From Bacillus sp. EB01 (lineage in GTDB: Bacteria > Bacillota > Bacilli > Bacillales > Cytobacillaceae), in contig NZ_HG964497.1 of assembly GCF_000613125.1 (NCBI RefSeq), positions 3,200,343 to 3,264,342 on the forward strand: 64,000 bases of DNA. The letters are read 5' to 3'. The notes beneath the pieces are model-generated. The model saw nothing but the letters and a program-made list of their open reading frames with translations. It did no database searches and was not told the DNA's origin. Position numbers and translations under genes: made by a program. This document shows, in pieces, positions 49,987 to 59,549 of this stretch (the stretch's first letter is position 1; each line of letters opens with the position of its first letter).

Positions 49987-50094
49987 ATGGGCTTTTTCGG
50001 TGGATATGGCGGTTACGGCGGCGGTTTCGCTTTAATCGTTGTCTTGTTCATTCTTTTAATCATTATCGGCGCAGTTTGCTTTAATGGTTATTAA
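49987..50094 (+). CDS. YjcZ-family sporulation peptide (35 aa)
   Basis: MGFFGGYGGYGGGF, then [18 protein letters not shown] and NGY. The GGAGGTGTTTCT site before the ATG is near ideal. Probably cotranscribed with the previous YjcZ gene as a tandem pair; a terminator follows at 50207. Confidence 0.88.
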   Translation: MGFFGGYGGYGGGFALIVVLFILLIIIGAVCFNGY

Positions 50095-50204
50095 TCGGAA
50101 GCGCTGCGAATAATCGTTTTCATAACGAAGTCTGTCTTGGACAGTTCGCGGCTAAAAACGTGATAAAATTACAAGCTAATCTATACAATAAACAGTACCG
50201 GAAA

Positions 50205-50238
50205 CAGCTCGGAGATTTACAAACTCCGAGCTTTCAGT
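50205..50238 (+). terminator. YjcZ pair terminator
   Basis: AGCTCGGAG and CTCCGAGCT arms with a 9-base loop and TTT exit. Confidence 0.75.
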
Positions 50239-50352
50239 TTAAAGGAATATTGTACATAAGGAGCCTTTTAGTTGATTTCTCTTCAACGGCGCCCCATCCC
50301 ATTCCGGAACCTATAACCGCATCGCCGCAAGTGCGTGTCACTACCCAATTTT

Positions 50353-52296
50353 TTAAGAAACTCTTTTATCTATTTGAAGAGATTTTTGCAAGTGTATAAT
50401 CTCATTCTGTATACTTGGGAACTCTTCAATTTCAGGGACGTTTTTTATTGAGGGTGACTGTTGTCGATCGGCCGCATTAGCCATCGTTTCACAAACATAA
50501 AGCAATTGCGAAAGGGCTGCATCTGATAAAATAGGTCGATTTTCAATTTTAGAGCAATTTTCCAGCAAATATCCTAAATTCTCTATAGAAAATATGACTG
50601 GCCAGTAATATTCAAGTGCTTTTTTATCGACTGGGATCTCACCTGCAGCTGTATCATATAGTGTTTTTAAATTATTTAAATTTGTTCGCATTTTCATTCT
50701 TTCTCTGCTTGTTCTCGCATTAAAACCATTCCCTTTGTCAGAGAAAAGAACCAATAAAAATTGCGCCTGACTTCGGATTGTTTTAGTTGTTAAATGCGGT
50801 ATTCGACTAGAGGCCGACCGTCTTCCTACGAAGAATACTCCTATCAGGCCAATGACACTGCCGATTAAAATATCAATTATTCTGGCGGATGCAAAATAAG
50901 TAAAGGTAAAGCTTCCATGACTCGTACTTTCGGCCATAAGCAAAGCACTCGGTGTAAAGAACAACGCAGCAAGACCATAATTTTTTACAATAAACAGCTC
51001 TGTAATAAAGGTCAAAAGCAGAATAAAGACAGCGATGATGAATCCATTAGGTTGAGCCATAAGAATTACACTTGCTATCAATATACCGAGAATTGTACCA
51101 ATTGCTCTTTGAATCGCACGATGATAGGTAGCGACAATCGTAAAGCCTGACATAACTGCTACACACGATAACGGTACCCAAAAGGGCCGTATGAAGTCAA
51201 ACTGATACGCTATAATAGCAGCAATAATGGTAAAAATACCGAATCGTACAGAAGTAATAAACACAATGGAGTTTTTATCAAAAGCCCCCAAAAAAATAGT
51301 CTTGAGTGATGGTTTGGAAATGTGAATCACTTGATTAATCTTTGAAGTTGGTTCATTCATGATGGCATCCGCATCGGTAATTATTTTGAATAACTTTAGA
51401 ACTGATTCATCCATTTCTTCCGGCAGAAGGATTTTTTCAGAAACACTTTCCTTCCTATTTTTCTGATCAAGCGAATTTGCAATTTCCCGGATACTTTCCC
51501 CTAGTACTGGCGGCAATTTTACGTTAATCTTTGAAAAATTTTCAACTACATACAAAAATATCGTGTTTGCATGATCGTTTATGATGACTAATCGATTAAA
51601 TCTGTCCGTGTTTCTCCAAGGTATATAACCTGCTGCCAGTGTTCCATCTGCTTCCCTCAAGCCTGACATGACTCTGTGTCTTGCCTCATTAAATTTCTCT
51701 GTACCCACTGAATCAAGAAACTTAGCCAATTCTAAATATACATTTTTTACAACACCTGTTTCCGGGCCATGGGGATTAAAAAACCACCCAATCATGGCAA
51801 TCACCCACGATAGTGCCCCTCCTACAAATACAAGACCCGCACGAAGCCAGACAAGTTCTGGTTGAACAGGCATACCAGTTGTCATAGCAAAAACTAAAAC
51901 AAAAAAGATCGCTGATGGCCCCTTAATTTTTAAAGCTCCAAAAATAAAAATAGCTGCAGCTCCAATAATCCCCATCAAAATAGCTACCGCAAGTGGGTAA
52001 GGGGCAGCAAGAGTCCCTAAAGCAGAGGCCAAAGTCATCCCAAGGACGACAAAAAATATCTTTTTAGCTCTTTGAGCATAGGGGATATTGAATACATAAA
52101 GATAAGCAAAGCCCCCCATACCAGATATCAGTCCATATTCCAGACTCCCAAATAATAATCCAATAAAGACTGGCAAAAATGCTGCCAATCCTGCAGAAAA
52201 CGCCTTTACCCACGGAAAAGGCCTCCTATTAACAGTTAATGCCTGTTTTATAATGGATGGGAATTTGGGAGAGACAGAGTTAGGTGTTTGTCTCAT
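50353..52296 (-). CDS. FUSC-family membrane transporter
   Basis: A 647-residue protein with two blocks of five or six transmembrane segments (residues about 30-170 and 345-490), each followed by a cytosolic helical region: the layout of FUSC/YccS/aromatic-acid-exporter proteins. The repeated motif is seen in GYGLISGMGGFAYLYVFN-type and FWVPLSCVAVMSGFTIVATYHRAIQRAIGTILGI, the latter near the family hallmark RxxGTxxG. Family members export aromatic or hydroxy acids. ATG follows AAAAGGAGCATTCAGTGT. Monocistronic with no regulator beside it. Confidence 0.85.
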   Translation of the reverse strand: MRQTPNSVSPKFPSIIKQALTVNRRPFPWVKAFSAGLAAFLPVFIGLLFGSLEYGLISGMGGFAYLYVFNIPYAQRAKKIFFVVLGMTLASALGTLAAPYPLAVAILMGIIGAAAIFIFGALKIKGPSAIFFVLVFAMTTGMPVQPELVWLRAGLVFVGGALSWVIAMIGWFFNPHGPETGVVKNVYLELAKFLDSVGTEKFNEARHRVMSGLREADGTLAAGYIPWRNTDRFNRLVIINDHANTIFLYVVENFSKINVKLPPVLGESIREIANSLDQKNRKESVSEKILLPEEMDESVLKLFKIITDADAIMNEPTSKINQVIHISKPSLKTIFLGAFDKNSIVFITSVRFGIFTIIAAIIAYQFDFIRPFWVPLSCVAVMSGFTIVATYHRAIQRAIGTILGILIASVILMAQPNGFIIAVFILLLTFITELFIVKNYGLAALFFTPSALLMAESTSHGSFTFTYFASARIIDILIGSVIGLIGVFFVGRRSASSRIPHLTTKTIRSQAQFLLVLFSDKGNGFNARTSRERMKMRTNLNNLKTLYDTAAGEIPVDKKALEYYWPVIFSIENLGYLLENCSKIENRPILSDAALSQLLYVCETMANAADRQQSPSIKNVPEIEEFPSIQNEIIHLQKSLQIDKRVS

Positions 52297-52626
52297 ACAC
52301 TGAATGCTCCTTTTCCAGTAACCATTTAGTTGATTTCCATTTGGTACACAATCGGAATTTCAATAGAATTGATTATTATCGTATCAAAACAAAATCGCTA
52401 AAGCGATTCTTATGATGTCCCGAAGGCAGGCAAATCATTTGGGCTTTCTTATTAAGTTATTTATCTTTTCATTCTTCTAGTGCTTCCTTCCACACACGTT
52501 CAACGCCGCTAAAATAATCAGGCAGCTATAACAAAAAAGAAAAGCATTCTGTTCAACACAGAACACTTTTCATTAGATAGTTTGGATATATTGCACTATT
52601 GGATATATTGCACTATATTGTATAAT
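52297..52626. other. Intergenic region with terminator and a direct repeat
   Basis: No gene seen. Contains a minus-strand terminator (TTCTGT and ACAGAA arms, exit CTTTTCTTTTTTG, 52535-52572). It also contains an 18-bp direct repeat TTGGATATATTGCACTAT at 52583 and 52601, just downstream of the dehydrogenase gene. Confidence 0.55.
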
Positions 52627-53460
52627 TTAAGCTTTTGGTTTCTCTTTTCCCATAGAGTTAAACAATTGTGTAGATGATAGGGCATTAAATGGCATAGATA
52701 CATTATGTTTAATCCCTTGGTTGTAAGTTGCGATTAGGTCTTTAAGTAGAACGGATAGAGCAGTTTCTGCTGTCCACTCAGAAACATCGCTCCAGTTTCT
52801 AACTACCCAGCTATCACCAGTACTTACTTTCAACAGGTTTAATATCTCTTCTTCAGGTAAGTAATAGTGTTTTCCTAATTTAAGTCCTTCAGCCACCGCG
52901 TTCATGTTAACACCTAGAATCATGTTATTAACCAATTTTGCTACTTGGCTGTTGCCTGGCTCCGCGCCATAGTAGAATACATTTGATCCAATCGCATCAA
53001 AGTATGGTTGGAATGATTTCACGATTTCTTCTGAACCAGATGTCATGATTGACAATGTTCCAGCTTGAGCACCTGAAGCACCACCACTTACCGCAGCGCT
53101 AATTAATCTCAAATCACTTTCTTCTTCAACTTTTTTGCCTAATCCATTCATTGTTTCAGGGTCAAGTGTACTCATAACAATAATGGTTTTATTTTTAGGT
53201 TGTGCACTTAATAAACCATCCTCACCAAAAATAACGTCAACATTTTGAGCATAGTCACGAACCATTGAGATAATTGCTTCGTCAGCTTGTTCCGCCACTT
53301 CTTTTTGGGTATCTACCATTGTGATTCCAGCAGCTGCTGCCTTTTCATAAACACCTTTAAAGGCATCATAGCCGATTACTTCAAAACCAGCTTTCTTTAA
53401 ATTGACAGCCATTGGGAAACCCATTGTTCCTAGACCTATAAATCCAATTTTTTTACTCAC
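52627..53460 (-). CDS. Beta-hydroxyacid dehydrogenase family oxidoreductase
   Basis: A 277-residue NAD(P)-dependent enzyme of the 3-hydroxyisobutyrate/tartronate semialdehyde reductase family: GFIGLGTMGFPMAVNLKKAGF at the N-terminus, STLDPETM, the substrate Ser/Gly motif AAVSGGASGAQAGTLSIMTSG near 122-142, and catalytic Lys in QVAKLVNNMILGVN near 174. ATG follows ATAGGAGGAATTCATTGT. It lies downstream of a GntP-type permease on the same strand with a 164-bp gap, suggesting the enzyme acts on the hydroxyacid that the permease imports. Confidence 0.87.
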   Translation of the reverse strand: MSKKIGFIGLGTMGFPMAVNLKKAGFEVIGYDAFKGVYEKAAAAGITMVDTQKEVAEQADEAIISMVRDYAQNVDVIFGEDGLLSAQPKNKTIIVMSTLDPETMNGLGKKVEEESDLRLISAAVSGGASGAQAGTLSIMTSGSEEIVKSFQPYFDAIGSNVFYYGAEPGNSQVAKLVNNMILGVNMNAVAEGLKLGKHYYLPEEEILNLLKVSTGDSWVVRNWSDVSEWTAETALSVLLKDLIATYNQGIKHNVSMPFNALSSTQLFNSMGKEKPKA

Positions 53461-53624
53461 AATGAATTCCTCCTATATATAATTTTGGTGCGAGTCGGTC
53501 AAACCAGTGAGCTATTACGCACTCTTTAAATGGTGGCTGCTTCCAAGCCAACATCCTAGTTTTAAGCAACCCGACATCCTTTTACTAAACGTATACTTTG
53601 TTATTTTTTATTATTTAATGAATG

Positions 53625-54944
53625 TTAAGCTAAATCTAATAGAGCCATAACAACGATTACGGCCATTGCGAGCCAGTGGGTAACACTTATACTGATAAAA
53701 CCATTTTTGAAGGTATCCTTCATCGTTAATCCTGTTAAATTGTTAAATATAATTAAGAATCCAGAGTAAGGAACAATTGATAGAGCTCCAGATCCAATTG
53801 CGATTGCGCGGTGAACCGTTTCAGGATTTAGTCCCATTTCCAAATAAATTGGGGCAAAATTCGCAACTGAAATGCCAATTGCTCCAACAGCTGATGCAGT
53901 AATACCGCCAATCAGACCTGTACCAACCATTAATGAGAGTACGGGAGGTCCAGGAATGGATTGAATCAATTGAAATACACCCTTAAACGCAGGAACACCT
54001 GTTGCAATGCTACCAAATGCAATTGTACTGCCAGTTGTGATTGTTGATATTAACGATTCGTTAGCACCTTGATTCAATACCTCTTTTTGCTGTGCAATTT
54101 GTTTACGGAATAACAAAGCACTCAAAAGAATAGCAACTATTAAAGCTACAATAATGATGTTACTTACAGAACTAAATAGCAGGATTATGGCTAATAACAC
54201 GATGATAGGCAGTAAACTGATTATGAATGATGGGAGTTCAAGTTTTGAAGTCGCATCACTACTTTCAACCTTTTCATTCACATTAAACGTCTCGTTTTTA
54301 CGCAAGCTTTTGGACAATGAGAATTTCATAAATACTAGTATGAAGACAATTGCTGCGATGGAAGTGACAATCCCGATTAACGGAGCAGCAGTTAATGTCG
54401 TTCCCAAAGCCGTTGATGGCACAACATTGTGTAATGAAGGTGCCCCTGGCAACATCGTCATCGTGAACGTTGAAGTACCACCAAACACAGGAATGGTAAC
54501 TAATTTCCACGAAATATTAAGTTGTCTGAAGATCGGTTTAGCCATCGGAATTAATGCGAATATGATGACGAATACATTAATACCACCGTAAGTAAGAATG
54601 GCTGAAATAATAAATAGTGCAACTAATGCGTTGTACGGGTTCTTGGTTCCTACTACCGACAGTACTTTGTTTGCTATTGAAACCGTTGCCCCGCTTTTAT
54701 CCATGTATTTCGCGAGTACAGAACCTAATAAGAAGATTGCGAAATTGGAAGCAACGAATCCGGCAAGCGCCGTCATATAAGAATTTTCTTTGCCAAATAC
54801 GGTTTCTAGTATAGGTACATCGTTAAACAGCAGCACGACAATCGTCGCGATTGGTGCAGCTATGATGATATTGAACTTTTTAATAATAAAGAGAATGATT
54901 GTTAGGATACCTAACAATATCCCGACTATTCCTAATATATCCAT
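53625..54944 (-). CDS. GntP-family permease
   Basis: A 439-residue membrane protein with 12 or more hydrophobic segments and GntP-family landmarks LTYGGINVFVIIFALIPMAKPIFR, TSTFTMTMLPGAPSLHNVVPS and GVGAIGISVANFAP-type second-half repeats (TASAVGAIGISVANFAP). GntP proteins import gluconate, glycerate or hydroxybutyrate by proton symport. The ATG has GGGGTAGGATCAAA upstream. Divergent from a LysR regulator across a 434-bp AT-rich region and followed by the dehydrogenase gene; the three probably form one regulon. Confidence 0.87.
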   Translation of the reverse strand: MDILGIVGILLGILTIILFIIKKFNIIIAAPIATIVVLLFNDVPILETVFGKENSYMTALAGFVASNFAIFLLGSVLAKYMDKSGATVSIANKVLSVVGTKNPYNALVALFIISAILTYGGINVFVIIFALIPMAKPIFRQLNISWKLVTIPVFGGTSTFTMTMLPGAPSLHNVVPSTALGTTLTAAPLIGIVTSIAAIVFILVFMKFSLSKSLRKNETFNVNEKVESSDATSKLELPSFIISLLPIIVLLAIILLFSSVSNIIIVALIVAILLSALLFRKQIAQQKEVLNQGANESLISTITTGSTIAFGSIATGVPAFKGVFQLIQSIPGPPVLSLMVGTGLIGGITASAVGAIGISVANFAPIYLEMGLNPETVHRAIAIGSGALSIVPYSGFLIIFNNLTGLTMKDTFKNGFISISVTHWLAMAVIVVMALLDLA

Positions 54945-55378
54945 TTTGATCCTACCCCTTATTCTCTAGTTGTTAAGTATATTAAGTAGGCAACTTTTAT
55001 CCTGGATAATTCATACTTCCTTAGAACCTTCTCGTTTAGCAATCCATACTAAACAATATATATCTCACTGAAACACTAATTTTTGAATCCAAGATATAAT
55101 GAATACACCAGCATCCTAAATTTATTTTTATATATTATTAATTAATAAATTTTTAATTAATTTGTCTCGAATTAATGATATATAATAAAAAAATAATCCT
55201 TTCACCCGCTACTACGTAATCACTGTTTCTAAAACTTTGTATTTTGATTTCACTCCTTCCTTTTATTTTTAGTTCACAATTTGTTCACATTTAGAGTATA
55301 CTACCATTCTCAAAATGAGTAAAATGAATAATAAGAATTTAAAGTATGTATTTTTTTCATAGATTGGAGAGTACATTC
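54945..55378. promoter_or_regulatory. Divergent promoter region between the GntP permease and LysR genes
   Basis: An AT-rich 434-bp region with no gene, including the self-complementary run ATTAATTAATAAATTT and TTTAATTAAT near 55138-55163. LysR regulators usually bind such intergenic regions at T-N11-A sites; the exact site cannot be chosen by eye. Confidence 0.4.
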
Positions 55379-56266
55379 ATGGATATACGTCACCTCACTT
55401 ATTTTATAGAAGTAGCGAAATACAAAAGTTTTACAAAAGCTTCCGAGTCTCTCCACCTGTCACAACCTACACTGAGTAAAGCAGTCAAGAGCTTGGAAGA
55501 AGGATTAAATGTAGAATTGATTGACCGTTCCGCAAAGAAAATTGATTTAACCGAAGCTGGTGAAATCGTTTTGGCTGAAGGGGAAATGATTATGGAATCG
55601 TTAAATGATTTATCCCTCAACCTATATGATTTATTGAACTTAAAAAAAGGAAAAATAAAAATCGGCATACCGCCGATCATTGGGTTTTTATTTTTTCCAA
55701 AAATCATTAAAGGGTTCAATAATCTGTATCCGGATATAAAAATTACGATCTCCGAAGATGATTCAAATAAAGTTAAACAACAAGTCAAAGACGGATTATT
55801 GGATTTTGGTGTGGTTATGCAACCGGTGGATGAAAAGGAGTTTGATGTTATTCCCTTTGTTTATGAAGAACTTGCGGTGTTCGTCCATCATACCCATCCA
55901 TTTGCAGAAAGGGAAAAAGTTGAATTGATAGAGTTGGAAAACGAAAACTTTATTCTATTTAAGCAAGAACTGATTCATGACCTCATTATCCAAGAATGCC
56001 TACGAGCTGGTTTTCGTCCGAACACTGCTTATGAAATTTCTGAGTGGGGTTTTATTAGTGAAATGATTGGCGAAAACATTGGGATATCAATTTGTCCACA
56101 ACCGATTGCTAAAAAAATGGATCAAGATTTAATCAAGGTCATTTCCATCGATAATCCAAGCCTTCCCTGGAATTTAGGAATGATATCAAAAAAGAGGAAA
56201 CATGCTTCACCAGCAGTTCGAGAATTTATTCAGTACATTTCAGCACAATTGCCTATCAAATTATGA
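55379..56266 (+). CDS. LysR-family transcriptional regulator
   Basis: A 295-residue LysR regulator: N-terminal helix-turn-helix MDIRHLTYFIEVAKYKSFTKASESLHLSQPTLSKAVKSLE, then a two-subdomain effector-binding part starting KIKIGIPPIIGFLFFPKIIKGF. The ATG at 55379 follows TTGGAGAGTACATTC; the in-frame upstream start is not supported. Diverges from the GntP/dehydrogenase genes and precedes a carboxymuconolactone-decarboxylase-like gene, so it most likely controls both sides in response to the transported acid or a product. Confidence 0.88.
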   Translation: MDIRHLTYFIEVAKYKSFTKASESLHLSQPTLSKAVKSLEEGLNVELIDRSAKKIDLTEAGEIVLAEGEMIMESLNDLSLNLYDLLNLKKGKIKIGIPPIIGFLFFPKIIKGFNNLYPDIKITISEDDSNKVKQQVKDGLLDFGVVMQPVDEKEFDVIPFVYEELAVFVHHTHPFAEREKVELIELENENFILFKQELIHDLIIQECLRAGFRPNTAYEISEWGFISEMIGENIGISICPQPIAKKMDQDLIKVISIDNPSLPWNLGMISKKRKHASPAVREFIQYISAQLPIKL

Positions 56267-56362
56267 AAAATAGGAATACATTTCATGAGTTATATGTATT
56301 TTACGAATAGTAAAAGCTGCGTTATAGTTATTCCTAAATGACTTTTTAGGAGGAAAACAAAC

Positions 56363-56788
56363 ATGGAAACAAATCGATACCAAAGAGGTTTGGATATTAT
56401 CAAAAAGTATTCTTTAGAAGGAAATGATGAAATCTCATCAGTACAACAAATACGAGACGCATATAGAGATCTTGCACCAGATTTAGAAGAACTTGTTGTT
56501 TCATTTGGCTTTGGGGATATTTATTCACGTGAAGGGTTATCGGATAAAGAACGTACCCTTGTCACACTTTCTGGTCTTACAACTCTAGGTACAGAACCGC
56601 AATTGGAATTGCATATCAACAATGGACTTAATATTGGATTGACTTCAAAACAAATTGTTGGAGCTGTTATGCACATGCTTCCATATGCAGGCTTCCCTCG
56701 TGTTTTGAACGCTCTTGCCGTTGTTAAAAGAGTTTTTGCTCAACGAAATGTAACAGTGCAGGATTACGAAATGGTGTCAAAGGCTTAA
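56363..56788 (+). CDS. Carboxymuconolactone decarboxylase/AhpD-like protein
   Basis: A 141-residue all-helical protein: YQRGLDIIKKYS, then FGDIYSREGLSDKERTLVTLSGLTTLGTEPQLELHINNGLNIGLT, the CMD-family core. It lacks the CxxC redox pair of true AhpD alkylhydroperoxidases, so it is closer to gamma-carboxymuconolactone decarboxylases or uncharacterised relatives. ATG follows TAGGAGGAAAACAAAC. It is about 95 bp after the LysR gene, likely within its regulon; a strong terminator follows. Confidence 0.85.
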   Translation: METNRYQRGLDIIKKYSLEGNDEISSVQQIRDAYRDLAPDLEELVVSFGFGDIYSREGLSDKERTLVTLSGLTTLGTEPQLELHINNGLNIGLTSKQIVGAVMHMLPYAGFPRVLNALAVVKRVFAQRNVTVQDYEMVSKA

Positions 56789-56814
56789 CTTTGTTTAAGC
56801 AAAAGAACTCTTCA

Positions 56815-56863
56815 GACTGTTGACAAACTCAAAAGAAAATGAGTTTGCCAGCAGTCTTTTTAA
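56815..56863 (+). terminator. CMD-like gene terminator
   Basis: GACTG-TG-CAAACTC and GAGTTTG-CA-CAGTC arms around AAAAGAAAAT, followed by TTTTT. The rest of the region up to 57126 holds no gene. Confidence 0.85.
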
Positions 56864-57126
56864 GAAAAAGATTCCCGCATCCAAGAATTTAATCCAGCAA
56901 CTCCTGCTTACTTAACTATCCATATTTACCCATATTGATTTAGGTGGGAAGTTAACATCTTTGAATTCCAATCTTCATCCCTAATAAAAATTACTTCCCC
57001 ACTTATTAAGAAAGTATAGTATTAATAGCCAACTAAACTACCTTCCTGGCAGAGAGAATTAGACCCAATCTCCTTTTTGTATGAGCAAAGACATCCCCTT
57101 TTAAAAGGAGCTGCTGCAGCTTAATG

Positions 57127-58449
57127 TTATTTTACAGCCAATGCTCGTTTTCCCATTGCATTGTAAATGCTTATAAACTTCGATTTTTCCATTTTTATAT
57201 TCTTTTTTACAGCTTCACTGTCGTTAAAGTATACATACTTTCCATCTACACCTGTAACAACGATGCAGTGAAGCGGAGTTGGGGCTGATATTGTTTTTCC
57301 GGTAGGAGTCTTCCATGTGCGCTTATTCGGCATTTCATGGTTAATTGTAAACCAGACAAGCACCGGTGCCCCGTTTTTGACGTGCGCTTCAACCTGAGAA
57401 AAATCCTTGCCGTGAAGGTTCACTCCTCCCGGACGGTACTGATCGAGGAGTTTCTTCAGTGGACCCGGGTTAATCGTATGCCCGTTGCCATATGGTGTGC
57501 CGACATATCCAACATCCGGATCCCCCCACGTCTTGATCGAGCCGTTTGAGTTCCTTGTAAGAGGCGTTTTATCATACGGCATTTTATCTGCGAGGGTTGT
57601 TTTGCTTACGTTTACGCCATGATAATTGAGCGCCATCGCCAGGGCTGTTACTTCACAGCCGGCCGGAAGCACAGGGCGCTGGGCGATCAATGGAACATTG
57701 AGGATAGTGGCTGTTCCGGCTGCAACGTACTGGCCGGCAACATAGGCGGTCCTTCCGTTATATGTAATCCGGTACCAGCCATTGCTTTCCTTCTTGACTA
57801 CATTCACTGTCGCGCCATTCTTTAGCAGGCCGATTCTCGCGTATTTTGTGCTCGGCCCAGTCCTAACGTTTAAAGCTGTAGCTGTGACCCGATATGTACT
57901 TTTCACTGAAGTGCCGTTGACTGCTACATACTGCCCTGAAATATAGCCAGTTTTGCCATTGTAGTTAATTTTGAACCAGCCATTACTTTCCTTCTTGACT
58001 ACATTCACCGTGGCTCCGTTCTTTAGAAGGCCGATTCTCGCGTATTTTGTGCTCGGCCCAGTCCTTACGTTTAAAGCTGTAGCTGTGACCCGATATGTAC
58101 TTTTCACTGAAGGGCCGTTGACTGCTACATATTGCCCTGCAACATAGCCAGTTTTGCCATTATACTTAATTTTGTACCAGCCGTTGCTTACTTTCTCAAT
58201 GACGTTAATGCTGCTGCCCCTCGGCAATCCGCCAATCCTGGCATATTCGGTACCTGGGCCTGACCTGACGTTTAAGCTCGACGCATTAACTGTATAGGCT
58301 GGAGCCGCCGCTTCTGCAACAGGTGGACTGCTAAATGGAACACCAGTTGAAGCCAAAGAACTGGCAAAGATGGCAGACGCAATAACCCCTTTGGATACAA
58401 TCCCTAGTACCGGTCTTTTTTTTATCTCATTCCTTCTCTTATTTACCAT
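57127..58449 (-). CDS. Secreted SH3b(x3)-C39-like peptidase/hydrolase
   Basis: A 440-residue exported protein. Signal peptide (basic MVNKRRNEIKKRP, hydrophobic VIASAIFASSLAS, cleavage near AEAAAP). Three bacterial SH3 (SH3b) domains of 67 residues (motif LNVRSGPGTEYARIG and LNVRTGPSTKYARIG) bind cell wall. The C-terminal domain has LIAQRPVLPAGCEVTALAMALNYHG and PLHCIVVTGVDGKYVYFNDS, the Cys, His and Asp pattern of the C39_2 papain-like family. It is probably a wall-associated cysteine peptidase. ATG at 58449 has GGAGGGAGAAGAAT. SH3b repeats 2 and 3 are almost identical at the DNA level. Confidence 0.87.
   Translation of the reverse strand: MVNKRRNEIKKRPVLGIVSKGVIASAIFASSLASTGVPFSSPPVAEAAAPAYTVNASSLNVRSGPGTEYARIGGLPRGSSINVIEKVSNGWYKIKYNGKTGYVAGQYVAVNGPSVKSTYRVTATALNVRTGPSTKYARIGLLKNGATVNVVKKESNGWFKINYNGKTGYISGQYVAVNGTSVKSTYRVTATALNVRTGPSTKYARIGLLKNGATVNVVKKESNGWYRITYNGRTAYVAGQYVAAGTATILNVPLIAQRPVLPAGCEVTALAMALNYHGVNVSKTTLADKMPYDKTPLTRNSNGSIKTWGDPDVGYVGTPYGNGHTINPGPLKKLLDQYRPGGVNLHGKDFSQVEAHVKNGAPVLVWFTINHEMPNKRTWKTPTGKTISAPTPLHCIVVTGVDGKYVYFNDSEAVKKNIKMEKSKFISIYNAMGKRALAVK
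57779..58180. repeat. 201-bp tandem duplication encoding SH3b repeats
   Basis: The stretch from 57779 recurs from 57980 with about 90 percent identity by eye, including identical runs such as TAAAGCTGTAGCTGTGACCC. The 201-bp period equals 67 codons, one SH3b domain plus linker, so the two C-proximal SH3b domains arose by recent duplication. Confidence 0.8.
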
Positions 58450-58683
58450 ATTCTTCTCCCTCCAAAGCAAGATTTTTGCAAGCATTTGTCGAATCTTGCA
58501 ACTACTATCAAAATAGGAAACTAGCTTGCTAAAGTCTAACCATATCCATTGAAATAGTGAGAAATGAATAAAAAGGCATAGATTCCCATCTTGAACCGGG
58601 ACCTTGGTGTGGTGACCAAACTAGTTGTTTTGGAGTGCGAAATGGGAGGGTTTGGAAGTCAACAATTCCTTTGTTTTCAATAA

Positions 58684-58722
58684 AAATAGCCCAGCTCCGT
58701 GAGGAACTAAGCTAGTTTTATT
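58684..58722 (-). terminator. Probable terminator of the small membrane protein gene
   Basis: TAGC-GTTCC and GGAGC-GCTA arms (imperfect) with minus-strand exit ATTTTTATTG. Confidence 0.5.
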
Positions 58723-58737
58723 TTGGTGTCTAAATTT

Positions 58738-59214
58738 TTATATCCAATTAATGTATTTAAGTCCATATACAGAGCCAACTGTCATTAGAATCGACCAAAT
58801 GACTAAACTGGCTCCCATCCAAGTAATTACTTTAACTTTAGATGACCCTAGCAATAGAGCGGTTAATGCAGCTATATCTGTTCCTAGTAACGAGGGTGAA
58901 AGCAATGCAAATACCGGAAGACCATACTTCTCCCAAATATGTCTTGCTCTGGTTTCTCTTTTTGAAGCCTTTAATTTACCCTTTTTTTCTCTCCGTTTGT
59001 TTCTCCATTCGGAAATTTGTTTAAAGAACAGTGCAAAGACTAATACCATAATAAAATTTCCTAAGAAAGCAATTATTCCAACAGCTACAGGTGACATCTC
59101 CAACACAATACCAACTGGAATAATATAAAAAACATCCAATAATGGCAATATTGATATTAAAAATAAGGTAATGTATTGCCAAATCCCATTTGCTTGTTGA
59201 ACCCATTCAATCAT
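58738..59214 (-). CDS. Small multidrug-export-family membrane protein
   Basis: A 158-residue protein with about four transmembrane segments and a basic central loop (QISEWRNKRREKKGKLKASKRETRARHIWEKYG). It resembles the Sm_multidrug_ex family: PLLDVFYIIPVGIVLEMSPVAVGIIAFLGNF in the first half and SPSLLGTDIAALTALLLGSSKVKVITWMGASL in the second. The multidrug role of that family is weakly supported. ATG at 59214 is the second of two close starts behind GGGGGCGTAGGA. Monocistronic. Confidence 0.75.
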   Translation of the reverse strand: MIEWVQQANGIWQYITLFLISILPLLDVFYIIPVGIVLEMSPVAVGIIAFLGNFIMVLVFALFFKQISEWRNKRREKKGKLKASKRETRARHIWEKYGLPVFALLSPSLLGTDIAALTALLLGSSKVKVITWMGASLVIWSILMTVGSVYGLKYINWI

Positions 59215-59549
59215 TCCTACGCCCCCTTGCAAAATAACAAAAATTTCTCTCTTAATCTATTTTGTATGTAATCATAACTCTATGATTTTCTTTTATTATT
59301 CAAAAGTAACATTTTTTGCGAAAAGAGCCGAAGATTTATCTATTAAATTGTGGGTTAAATTGCAGGGGTACAACAGCCATTGTACCCTTGCAACTTGGAA
59401 ATGCATTTCAAATTCAAATTTTAATCGCTATTATCGAAGCCTGTTACCATATTTTAGAAACATTATACTATTCCAGGTTTATGCCGTTTCTAAAGAATCA
59501 GTTCATTGAATATGGTCAGTTCACTATTCTATTTAGATTTTCTTTCGAT
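59215..59549. other. Intergenic region with a 34-bp imperfect palindrome
   Basis: No gene is credible here. At 59360-59393 TTGCAGGGGTACAA and TTGTACCCTTGCAA are inverted around a 6-base loop, giving a stable hairpin without a T-run. Confidence 0.5.

Noticed and set aside
52583..52618. 18-bp direct repeat as an attachment site
   Set aside because: The two copies are adjacent, with no integrase or element between them; more likely a slippage duplication.
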